Of a stretch of 6,940 nt of DNA, positions 1 through 4,588 are shown piece by piece. Made by a program: the position numbers and the translations under genes. Origin of the DNA: Candidatus Iainarchaeum sp. (lineage in GTDB: Archaea > Micrarchaeota > Micrarchaeia > Anstonellales > Bilamarchaeaceae); contig JAQTMJ010000041.1 in assembly GCA_028714395.1 (NCBI GenBank), forward strand, positions 1-6,940, given 5' to 3'. The notes under the pieces were generated by a model. The model saw only the letters and a program-made list of their open reading frames with translations. It was not told the origin of the DNA and did not search any database. How positions within the stretch are numbered: the stretch's first letter is position 1; each line of letters starts with the position of its first letter.

Positions 1-187
1 GCTCAACCAGGCGTTCGACATAATAACCACCAACGTGGTCGTCGCAGTAGTCGCGATGATACCCCTGCTCTTCAGCGGCATGGTCGAGATAATAGGGTTC
101 GCGCTCTCCACGATAATAGGCTCGCTTCTCGGGTTCATGCTCTCCAGGCCTGTCTACGCGCTTCTTGTGGAAAAGCTGATGGAATAA
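1..187 (+). CDS. secD: SecD C-terminus (partial, 5' end outside window)
   Basis: The last 61 codons of a membrane protein, read from base 2 to the TAA at 185-187. Two hydrophobic segments are visible: one around NVVVAVVAMIPLLFSG, and a final one containing GFALSTIIGSLLGFMLSRP followed by a short charged tail (EKLME). The GFA-x-TTIIG-x-L-x-G-x-x-(T/S)RP arrangement at the extreme C-terminus is characteristic of archaeal SecD, a membrane partner of SecYE that with SecF supports late steps of protein translocation. In archaea secF usually precedes secD, so the missing upstream sequence probably holds secF. SecF is the main alternative, but its C-terminus normally lacks the RP motif. Only the end is visible, so large periplasmic-type domains cannot be checked. 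Confidence 0.75.
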   Translation, partial: LNQAFDIITTNVVVAVVAMIPLLFSGMVEIIGFALSTIIGSLLGFMLSRPVYALLVEKLME

Positions 188-212
188 ACCACGAGACTCG
201 GCAAAGCAAGCG

Positions 213-247
213 TTTATATTTCTGCAATTCCACCACTTTCCCAGGTG
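213..247 (+). promoter_or_regulatory. Archaeal promoter and Shine-Dalgarno for the 253-738 gene
   Basis: A TATA-like TTTATATT lies at 213-220, predicting a transcript start near 242. AGGTG at 243-247 is a Shine-Dalgarno candidate five bases before the ATG at 253. The two together support that start codon and a very short leader. Confidence 0.55.
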
Positions 248-252
248 CTGAA

Positions 253-738
253 ATGGAAAAACTCTACGAAGATGCCGAAACCGGATGCTGCCCCAGGTTT
301 GATCCGAAGCCGTGGGACAAGAAGCGGATAACCTGGAAGAACAAGCTGTTTCTCAAGGACCACGTGATAAGCGTTTTCCACATCCCGCTGAATTTCGGGA
401 ACGTGATTGTGAAGAACATGGAAATGATAAAAAAGGCGGACGCGCTTTCGCCCAAGCCGCTCATGCTTTCGGATGAAAACTCCTTTTTCGGAAGCGACGT
501 GTACATCGCAACTTCCAGGGAAGTGCCGGGCGCTGAAATGGTAAGGATTTCCGGCACTTTCCTCTCAAAAGTTTTCGAGGGCCCCTACCAGAATATGGGC
601 AAATGGATTGCCGAAATGAACGCATACGCGAAATCGGAAAAGAAACAAGCCAGGAAAACGTATTTCTTCTACACCACCTGCCCGAGCTGCGCAAAGTACT
701 ACGGCAAAAATTACACCGTAATCCTGATGCAGGTCTGA
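253..738 (+). CDS. Conserved small cysteine-containing protein of unknown function
   Basis: A 161-residue soluble protein with no signal peptide or membrane segment. Notable features are a CCPRFDP motif near the N-terminus (C12, C13), a central PLMLSDENSFFGSDVYIA stretch, a GTFLSKVFEGPY segment, and a C-terminal TTCPSCAKYYGKNY segment with C143-x-x-C146. The two cysteine pairs at opposite ends could form a metal site or disulfides; this is inference. From memory the pattern resembles proteins annotated only as hypothetical or 'hydrolase' in bacteria and archaea, and the VFEGPY stretch is loosely like GyrI-type small-molecule-binding domains. I cannot verify either. It has its own promoter and is followed by an unrelated toxin-antitoxin operon, so the neighbourhood does not suggest a role. 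Confidence 0.8.
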   Translation: MEKLYEDAETGCCPRFDPKPWDKKRITWKNKLFLKDHVISVFHIPLNFGNVIVKNMEMIKKADALSPKPLMLSDENSFFGSDVYIATSREVPGAEMVRISGTFLSKVFEGPYQNMGKWIAEMNAYAKSEKKQARKTYFFYTTCPSCAKYYGKNYTVILMQV

Positions 739-755
739 TGCCTTCAAAAGCCGTG

Positions 756-770
756 GATGGCCATCTTTTA
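756..770 (+). terminator. Possible weak terminator after the 253-738 gene
   Basis: A perfect 10-base palindrome GATGGCCATC (756-765) is followed directly by TTTTA. Archaeal termination relies mainly on T-tracts, and this one is short, so the call is tentative. Confidence 0.25.
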
Positions 771-775
771 AGTGT

Positions 776-804
776 CCTTAGGTAGATTTAAATACACCTA
801 GGTA
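776..804 (+). promoter_or_regulatory. TATA box embedded in a dyad: promoter and likely autoregulatory operator of the RelE module
   Basis: The TATA box is the palindrome ATTTAAAT at 786-793, about 30 bases before the ATG at 820, which suggests a nearly leaderless transcript. It is flanked symmetrically by TAGGT (779-783) and ACCTA (796-800). The same region also reads as a direct repeat, CTTAGGTA (777-784) and CCTAGGTA (797-804), 20 bases apart, or about two helical turns. Ribbon-helix-helix antitoxins usually bind such repeats over their own promoter, so binding here would block TBP. The operator role is inference. Confidence 0.6.
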
Positions 805-819
805 TACTAAAATAATGTG

Positions 820-1065
820 ATGGACATGGAAGTATGCACAGTAAAACTGCACAGGGAAACTAAGACGATGCTGGATTCCTACAGAGAGTACCGGAACGAG
901 AGTTACGATGAAGTAATACAGAAAATAATCAGCATAATGGACCTGTGCAGAAAGGAGCCGAGGCTGAGCAGGAAAGCAATCCAGGACATAGAACAGGCCA
1001 GAAAGAGAATAACTGCCGGGAATTTCATTACTGAAAGCGAAGCCAAAAAGAGGCTCGGCCTATGA
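820..1065 (+). CDS. Ribbon-helix-helix antitoxin paired with a RelE-type toxin
   Basis: An 81-residue protein. Residues 5-11 (VCTVKLH) form the likely DNA-binding beta strand, residues 13-24 and 28-40 the two helices of a ribbon-helix-helix fold. The C-terminal part (about 49-81, ending FITESEAKKRLGL) is a charged helical tail typical of toxin-neutralising regions. It should dimerise on the operator upstream and wrap the toxin. I chose ATG 820 because it lies at leaderless distance from the TATA box; GTG 817 and ATG 826 are in frame and cannot be excluded. Its stop overlaps the toxin start in an ATGA at 1062-1065, which couples translation of the two genes. The N-terminus also resembles archaeal VapB-like antitoxins, but the partner here is RelE-like, not a PIN-domain VapC. 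Confidence 0.82.
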   Translation: MDMEVCTVKLHRETKTMLDSYREYRNESYDEVIQKIISIMDLCRKEPRLSRKAIQDIEQARKRITAGNFITESEAKKRLGL

Positions 1066-1316
1066 GCTACGAGTTGGTTTTCGACAAGAATGCAATATCA
1101 TTTATCTCAAAACTCCCTAAGGATGCCAGGAAGCGCATATACGAAAAACTCGCCTTGGCCAAGGATGATCCTCATCATTTTTTCGAGCGCCTCAGCGGCA
1201 GGAGCGACTACAAGCTGCGTGTGGGAGATTATCGCGTAATAGCCGACTTGAACGATTCGCTCAAAAGGATAGAAGTGACATTGATAGGCCATCGCAAGAA
1301 CGTCTACGAAAAATAG
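1062..1316 (+). CDS. relE: RelE/ParE-superfamily toxin (mRNA interferase candidate)
   Basis: An 84-residue protein of standard RelE length. It begins with the typical YELVFDKNAISFISKLPKDA strand-helix segment. The conserved basic core is visible as LRVGDYRVI (52-60), and the C-terminal GHRKNVY (76-82) matches the HR-x-x-VY signature of archaeal and bacterial RelE toxins. RelE cleaves mRNA in the ribosomal A site using basic residues; R53, R58, H77 and R78 are candidates here. ParE relatives instead poison gyrase, but they usually lack the HR-x-x-Y ending. The gene overlaps the antitoxin by 4 bases and ends one base from the convergent pyrH gene, so read-through would be antisense to pyrH. Confidence 0.88.
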   Translation: MSYELVFDKNAISFISKLPKDARKRIYEKLALAKDDPHHFFERLSGRSDYKLRVGDYRVIADLNDSLKRIEVTLIGHRKNVYEK

Positions 1317-1317
1317 T

Positions 1318-2004
1318 CTATTCCTTCACAACGGTCCCGTTGTGCGGCTTCCCCTCAATGGCCTTCTTCAAATCCTCCAGGCTCCTTCCGTCCACGAAAT
1401 GCGCCTCGATTTTCGACCGCGCGATTATCTTGCACGCGAGCATGTCGAAAATGAAGTTCTCCCCTGCCTTCCTGGAATCGTTCTTCGCCGCCAGATCAAC
1501 CAGCTCCTGGTACTTCATGCTCTTGAGCTTCCTGGCCTTGGGGTTGGTGTTCGGGTTTGAATCGTAAATCCCGTCAATGTTGCTCATGTTCACCAGCCTT
1601 TTCGCGTGCAGCGCCTCGGCGAGCAGCGCCGCATCCGTATCGGTGGTTATTCCGGGAACGGTTCCGCCCATGACCACTATGCGGTGCTCCTTTGCGGCCC
1701 CCCTGGCTTCGTTGAAGTTGTGCGCCGCCCTGGGGTATGCCTGGTCGCCCAGTGCGGTCACCATGAGCGCGGCATTCTGGCTGGTGCTTATTATCGCTAT
1801 CTCGTCAGCCTCGAACTCGTTGGCGCCCATCTCCCTGGCTGCCTTGGCGTAAAGCCTCGCGGTCCTCCCTCCCCCGGTCACTATGCCGAAGCTGTACTTG
1901 CTCTCCCTGAGCAGCTTCACCAGCGTCCTGAGGAATTCGGAATTGGGCGCGCCATCGGAGTTTATTATGCCCCCCCCAAGGGAAAGAACTATCCATTCTG
2001 CCAT
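1318..2004 (-). CDS. pyrH: Uridylate kinase (UMP kinase), archaeal type
   Basis: A 228-residue amino-acid-kinase-fold enzyme that phosphorylates UMP to UDP in pyrimidine nucleotide synthesis. Visible motifs in order: N-terminal LSLGGGII (7-14, phosphate loop), IVTGGGRTAR (41-50), NAALM (77-81), VMGGTVPGITTDTDAALLAE (111-130), NIDGIYDSNP (142-151, ATP-site region) and a final GTVV. Length and motif order match archaeal PyrH. The start is ATG 2004: the in-frame ATG at 2070 lies upstream of the TATA box (2034-2042), and GTGAT sits just before 2004. Oddities against remembered archaeal relatives: the GGS of the first motif is GGG, the usual TR before NA is replaced (STSQNA), and two histidines common in the GGTHPGHTTD motif are V116 and I119. 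Confidence 0.9.
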   Translation of the reverse strand: MAEWIVLSLGGGIINSDGAPNSEFLRTLVKLLRESKYSFGIVTGGGRTARLYAKAAREMGANEFEADEIAIISTSQNAALMVTALGDQAYPRAAHNFNEARGAAKEHRIVVMGGTVPGITTDTDAALLAEALHAKRLVNMSNIDGIYDSNPNTNPKARKLKSMKYQELVDLAAKNDSRKAGENFIFDMLACKIIARSKIEAHFVDGRSLEDLKKAIEGKPHNGTVVKE

Positions 2005-2033
2005 GCTATCACGCTCATCCTTTCTTCCCCTCG

Positions 2034-2042
2034 TTTTTAAAA
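2034..2042 (-). promoter_or_regulatory. TATA box of pyrH
   Basis: On the minus strand this reads TTTTTAAAA-like sequence with a centre 34 bases before the ATG at 2004, giving a predicted leader of about 10 bases. It lies inside the longer reading frame that could start at 2070, arguing against that longer start. Confidence 0.55.
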
Positions 2043-2077
2043 CCTGCGCAATTTTGTCCGTTGCTTTCAAAGAAAAG

Positions 2078-2087
2078 CTATTTTAAT
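2078..2087 (+). promoter_or_regulatory. TATA box of the MNT-HEPN-translin operon
   Basis: CTATTTTAAT is centred 26 bases upstream of ATG 2109, the spacing expected for a leaderless transcript. No Shine-Dalgarno sequence precedes that ATG. Confidence 0.5.
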
Positions 2088-2108
2088 CGCCGCATTCATA
2101 TGCGTATC

Positions 2109-2396
2109 ATGGCTATGAAACGGGAAAAGGTCATAGAGATAATACGCGATACGCTCAACTCGTATGGAATAAGGAAGGCGTACCTGTTCGGCAGCTTCGC
2201 CAGGAGAGAGCGCACTTACCACGACGTGGACATAGCCATAGAGCCGCCCGAGGGCAAATTCTCGCTGCTGGACATGGTTCACATAGAAAACTCCCTGCAG
2301 GATGTGGTGGGAAAAAAATGCGACCTGGTCACGCTGAGGTCCATCAATCCCCGCATGCGCCCTTACATAGAAAAGGATCTGGTTGAGATAGTATGA
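2109..2396 (+). CDS. mntA: MNT-domain nucleotidyltransferase antitoxin
   Basis: A 95-residue minimal nucleotidyltransferase. The signature is complete: GSFARRERTYHDVDIAI, with G28-S29 and the metal-binding D39 and D41, plus a third acidic residue D72 in KKCDLVTL. Characterised MntA proteins neutralise their HEPN partner by transferring AMP to a tyrosine next to the toxin's active site; an intact triad suggests this one is catalytically competent. I chose ATG 2109 by its distance from the TATA box. ATG 2100 and 2115 are possible, while any start at 2061 would precede the promoter. The stop overlaps the HEPN start in an ATGA (2393-2396). The serine usual before DxD (SDxD) is H38, a tolerated variation in this family. 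Confidence 0.88.
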   Translation: MAMKREKVIEIIRDTLNSYGIRKAYLFGSFARRERTYHDVDIAIEPPEGKFSLLDMVHIENSLQDVVGKKCDLVTLRSINPRMRPYIEKDLVEIV

Positions 2397-2728
2397 AAAA
2401 GGACGAGGTCTATGCAGGCGACGTTCTGCAGGCGATTTCAGAAATAAATAAGTTTGTAAAAGGCAGCGACAGAACATCGTTTGCCAGGAACGACCTGCTC
2501 AGTTCAGCCGTGGTTCGCAAGCTGGAGATAATCGGCGAAGCGTGCAAAAACATGAGCCAAGGGTTCAGGGAAAAAAACAGCGATATCCTCTGGCGGGACA
2601 TAATAGGGATGCGGGACAAGATAGTACATAATTATGCCGGAATAGACTTTTTTGTTGTATGGGACGTCGTGCAGAAGGACCTTCCGGTTTTGGAGCGGCA
2701 GATGAGGAAAGCTATTGAAAAAAGGTGA
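2393..2728 (+). CDS. hepT: HEPN-domain ribonuclease toxin (HepT / DUF86 type)
   Basis: A 111-residue all-alpha protein of normal HepT length. The catalytic motif R-x4-H-x-Y is intact as R74-DKIV-H79-N-Y81. LEIIGEACKNMS (44-55) and the WRDIIGMRDK stretch (67-76) are typical of the family. HepT toxins are RNases; the tyrosine of the motif (Y81 here) is the known AMPylation target of MntA partners. Overlap with the antitoxin gene by 4 bases ties toxin synthesis to antitoxin translation. The last codons contain the Shine-Dalgarno site of the translin gene. Confidence 0.9.
   Translation: MKKDEVYAGDVLQAISEINKFVKGSDRTSFARNDLLSSAVVRKLEIIGEACKNMSQGFREKNSDILWRDIIGMRDKIVHNYAGIDFFVVWDVVQKDLPVLERQMRKAIEKR
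2724..2728 (+). promoter_or_regulatory. Shine-Dalgarno of the translin gene, overlapping the hepT stop
   Basis: GGTGA, complementary to the archaeal 16S rRNA tail, spans the TGA stop of hepT and lies 6 bases before ATG 2735. It supports co-transcription and coupled translation of the two genes. Confidence 0.7.
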
Positions 2729-2734
2729 AGATTC

Positions 2735-3277
2735 ATGCTTGACATAAAGGAAATAGAGAAGTCGCTAATAAAAAAGGAAGCGGTGCTGGACGAGCTCATA
2801 AGGAAGAACCGCGAGATAGTGCGCATCACCGCGAATTCCATAAAGGAGATGCACGCGGGGAATTTGGAGGAGGCGAAAAAGCTCCTGGACGCAGGAGAAA
2901 AGGAGATGAAAGCGATATCAGCCGAAGTTTCCAAATACGGGATGGATTCAAACCACATAATGCAGGAGTACGCGGAAGCGCGCCTGCTCCTCTTCGCGAT
3001 AGAAAGGAAGGAGCTCCCGGGCAGCAGGGAACTGGGAGTGGCGCCTGAACCCTACCTAACCGGGCTCCTGGACTGCATGGGCGAGCTGAAGAGGCAGATG
3101 TACGAATCCCTGCGCAAGGGCAAAAGGAAAGATGCGGAGTACTATTTCGAGCTGATGGAAAAAATTTACGACGAGCTGCTCCCGCTGAAATTCTCCTCCG
3201 CGCTGCTCCCTGATTTCAGGAGGAAGCAGGACGTGGCGAGGATGCAGATAGAGCAGGCCAGAGGCGAACTTTTATGA
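2735..3277 (+). CDS. Translin-family nucleic-acid-binding protein
   Basis: A 180-residue, almost entirely helical protein matching the archaeal translin (COG2178-type) pattern. It has an N-terminal charged helix (VLDELIRKNREIVRITANS), QEYAEA (77-82), the segment YLTGLLDCMGELKR (107-120), and a C-terminal LPDFRRKQDVARMQIE (158-173). Translin and TRAX form ring-like oligomers that bind RNA or ssDNA, and TRAX-type members are ribonucleases using acidic residues. The E78-x-x-E81 pair has the spacing of the TRAX catalytic glutamates, but I cannot assign the remaining acidic residues, so RNase activity is open. It is read directly after hepT from an overlapping Shine-Dalgarno site. The final codons lie in the left copy of a 15-bp direct repeat; without the adjacent insertion the protein would be identical but end with TAA instead of TGA. 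Confidence 0.87.
   Translation: MLDIKEIEKSLIKKEAVLDELIRKNREIVRITANSIKEMHAGNLEEAKKLLDAGEKEMKAISAEVSKYGMDSNHIMQEYAEARLLLFAIERKELPGSRELGVAPEPYLTGLLDCMGELKRQMYESLRKGKRKDAEYYFELMEKIYDELLPLKFSSALLPDFRRKQDVARMQIEQARGELL
3261..3275 (+). repeat. Left copy of 15-bp direct repeat flanking the hairpin element
   Basis: GAGGCGAACTTTTAT, identical to 3446-3460. It covers the last translin codons and the first base of the stop. The flanking bases differ (A/G before, G/A after), so the identity is exactly 15 bp. It looks like a target-site duplication or attachment core. Confidence 0.8.
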
Positions 3278-3279
3278 CG

Positions 3280-3290
3280 TTTTTCTTTTT
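3280..3290 (+). terminator. T-rich terminator after the translin operon
   Basis: TTTTTCTTTTT begins three bases after the translin stop, a typical archaeal T-tract termination signal. It lies inside the inserted element, so the insertion may have supplied the operon's terminator. Confidence 0.6.
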
Positions 3291-3312
3291 GGGGGTGAAG
3301 CCCTCAGACCAA

Positions 3313-3333
3313 TTTGTCGAAGTGTTCGACAAA
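3313..3333. repeat. Hairpin 1 of the array
   Basis: Perfect 9-bp stem TTTGTCGAA / TTCGACAAA with a 3-base loop GTG. Confidence 0.85.
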
Positions 3334-3336
3334 AGG

Positions 3337-3357
3337 TGTCGAGCGCAACGCTCGACA
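3337..3357. repeat. Hairpin 2 of the array
   Basis: Perfect 9-bp stem TGTCGAGCG / CGCTCGACA with a 3-base loop CAA. It shares the GTCGA/TCGAC core with hairpins 1 and 4. Confidence 0.85.
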
Positions 3358-3359
3358 AT

Positions 3360-3378
3360 TTGCGAGCATAGCTCGCAA
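3360..3378. repeat. Hairpin 3 of the array
   Basis: Perfect 8-bp stem TTGCGAGC / GCTCGCAA with a 3-base loop ATA. Confidence 0.85.
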
Positions 3379-3381
3379 TGT

Positions 3382-3410
3382 TCCATAAGTCGAAACGTCG
3401 ACTTATTGGA
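3382..3410. repeat. Hairpin 4 of the array
   Basis: Stem of 12 bp with one bulged T: ATAAGTCGA (3385-3393) pairs with TCGACTTAT (3398-3406) around loop AACG, extended by TCC / GGA at the base. Confidence 0.85.
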
Positions 3411-3437
3411 CCCTTTTTCTTTAGGAAAGAAAAAGGG
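3411..3437. repeat. Hairpin 5 of the array
   Basis: Perfect 12-bp stem CCCTTTTTCTTT / AAAGAAAAAGGG with a 3-base loop AGG, directly abutting hairpin 4. Its T-rich arm could also act as a termination signal on the plus strand. Confidence 0.85.
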
Positions 3438-3445
3438 GATATGGG

Positions 3446-3460
3446 GAGGCGAACTTTTAT
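3446..3460 (+). repeat. Right copy of 15-bp direct repeat
   Basis: Identical to 3261-3275. This copy supplies the upstream half of the TATA box and the preceding bases where a BRE would lie for the gene at 3485. Confidence 0.8.
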
Positions 3461-3466
3461 AAATTT
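3454..3466 (+). promoter_or_regulatory. TATA box of the 3485-4540 gene
   Basis: CTTTTATAAATTT is centred 25 bases before ATG 3485, so the transcript is probably leaderless. The 15-bp repeat ends inside this box. Confidence 0.7.
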
Positions 3467-3484
3467 CCTGCGGGATTTGAAACC

Positions 3485-4540
3485 ATGAACAAACTGCTGC
3501 TCCTTCCTGTTTTGCTCATCCTTTTTGCCGGATGCCCCGGAACCCCGCTCCAGCCACCCCCGCAGGACAACCTTACAATAACAACGGTGAACGTGAGCGC
3601 CTTCACCATAACCGAGGAAACCGAGACCATAATCACGGGCGAGAGCGTTATCATAGTGAACAACACCGCGGAGAACCAGACCAACATAACCAACAGGAGC
3701 ATATCCGACTATACGTACAATCCGAACCAGACGCTCATAATTTATTTCATAAACGTGTCCTACATCCCGGACTGGTCCCAGAACGCGCCCAACGAAAGGC
3801 AGGGCGAGGCAATACTGCTGAAGAAAGGGGACGCGGACATACTCATAGACGCAGGGCCCGGGGAGCGCGCCCTATACCTTGTGAATTTCCTGCGCGAGCG
3901 CGGGGTTGATGATATAGATTTGCTCATCTCCACCCACGCAAGGCCCGAAAATTATGGGGGAATGGACACCCTGCTGGACCACATAGATGTGGAGATGTTC
4001 CTCTGGCCTGGCTACGACGGCGGCGATTCAGACTACGCGGCGGTGGTGCAGAAAGCCCGGTCCAAGAGCAGGGAATCCATGGCGTCCGATTACCTGGAGA
4101 ACATAAGCATAAACGGCATAAGCTTCCAGGTGCTGAATCCCAGGAACGGAGACCAGCGCTTCAACTCCATAGACAACGACGGAATAGTGCTCAGGATAAC
4201 GGACCGGAACTTCTCCATGATGACCACGGGAGACATAGCCTACGGGGCGGAAGCCGGCATAGCCAATTCCCATGATTTCAACCAGAGCTGCAGGGTGCTC
4301 CAGATACCCAACTACGGGCTCGGCGCAGGGAGCGCCCAGATAGACATGTTCCTGCTGAAGGTGCACCCGGAGAGCGCGATAATGACCGGCTCCTATTTCG
4401 ACCCTGCGGACGAGCGCTACTCAATTACAGAGCGGCTGAGGCTCAAGAACATAAGCTATTACACAAACTTTGAGAACAACGGCAGCAACGTGGTCCGCAT
4501 CACCACGGACGGCTACACCTACGCAATCTCGGCCCAGTGA
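3485..4540 (+). CDS. Secreted lipoprotein-like protein with a degenerate metallo-beta-lactamase (ComEC-like) domain
   Basis: 351 residues. Residues 1-17 form a signal peptide ending in a lipobox-like LFAGC (C17), then a proline-rich stretch and a Thr/Asn-rich linker to about residue 85. From about 86 to the end the pattern follows the ComEC/Rec2 C-terminal MBL domain: ILLKKGDADILIDAGPGE (110-127), LLISTHARPENYGGM (146-160), TTGDIA (247-252) and LQIPNYGLGAGS (272-283). In active relatives the third-from-last motif reads H-x-H-x-D-H-x-GG and the last contains PHHGS. Here they are H151-x-R-x-E-N156-x-GG and PNYG, so most metal ligands are absent. The protein has 13 N-x-S/T sequons, eight of them before residue 91, consistent with a glycosylated surface protein. 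It could be a binding or structural pseudoenzyme; substrate unknown. It is transcribed alone and converges on psmA. Confidence 0.75.
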   Translation: MNKLLLLPVLLILFAGCPGTPLQPPPQDNLTITTVNVSAFTITEETETIITGESVIIVNNTAENQTNITNRSISDYTYNPNQTLIIYFINVSYIPDWSQNAPNERQGEAILLKKGDADILIDAGPGERALYLVNFLRERGVDDIDLLISTHARPENYGGMDTLLDHIDVEMFLWPGYDGGDSDYAAVVQKARSKSRESMASDYLENISINGISFQVLNPRNGDQRFNSIDNDGIVLRITDRNFSMMTTGDIAYGAEAGIANSHDFNQSCRVLQIPNYGLGAGSAQIDMFLLKVHPESAIMTGSYFDPADERYSITERLRLKNISYYTNFENNGSNVVRITTDGYTYAISAQ

Positions 4541-4562
4541 ATAATCTGAACCTGAGGCCGGA

Positions 4563-4588
4563 TAAAAAATAAGCAGAAAATAAAAAAA
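4563..4588 (-). terminator. T-rich terminator of psmA
   Basis: On the minus strand, seven Ts follow the psmA stop immediately, then TTTT and TTTTTT runs within 26 bases. This is a strong archaeal T-tract signal. The convergent plus-strand gene ending at 4540 has no equivalent T-run. Confidence 0.65.

Larger units (their letters stand above)
3276..3445. mobile_element. Non-coding 170-bp hairpin-array insertion, MITE-like, of unknown family
   Basis: The segment between the two 15-bp repeats carries no credible gene. It holds a T-tract, a weak GGGGG/CCCTC hairpin (3291-3305), then five strong hairpins in 3313-3437 separated by 0 to 6 bases. TTTTTCTTT at 3280-3288 and AAAGAAAAA at 3426-3434 form an imperfect terminal inverted repeat, which could close a multi-arm structure around the four inner hairpins as an alternative to the last hairpin. 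Removing the segment with one repeat copy restores a continuous junction in which the translin TAA stop overlaps the TATA box of the next gene. Mobility is inferred from this; no transposase is present, so it would have to be moved in trans. Confidence 0.6.

Noticed and set aside
820..1316. VapBC module
   Set aside because: The antitoxin N-terminus is VapB-like, but the partner has the RelE core and HR-x-x-VY ending, and no PIN-domain acidic residues.
1606..2040. 144-codon plus-strand frame opposite pyrH
   Set aside because: Antisense shadow of a gene with full kinase motifs.
3313..3437. CRISPR array
   Set aside because: The hairpins are not identical repeats and there are no spacers of uniform length; each unit is its own palindrome.
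3276..3445. IS200/IS605-type element ends
   Set aside because: Those elements carry subterminal hairpins but make no target duplication, whereas a 15-bp duplication is seen here.
3274..3462. 62-codon open frame across the hairpin array
   Set aside because: Its sequence simply translates palindromes, it overlaps the translin stop, and it has no ribosome binding site. The hairpins explain the sequence better.
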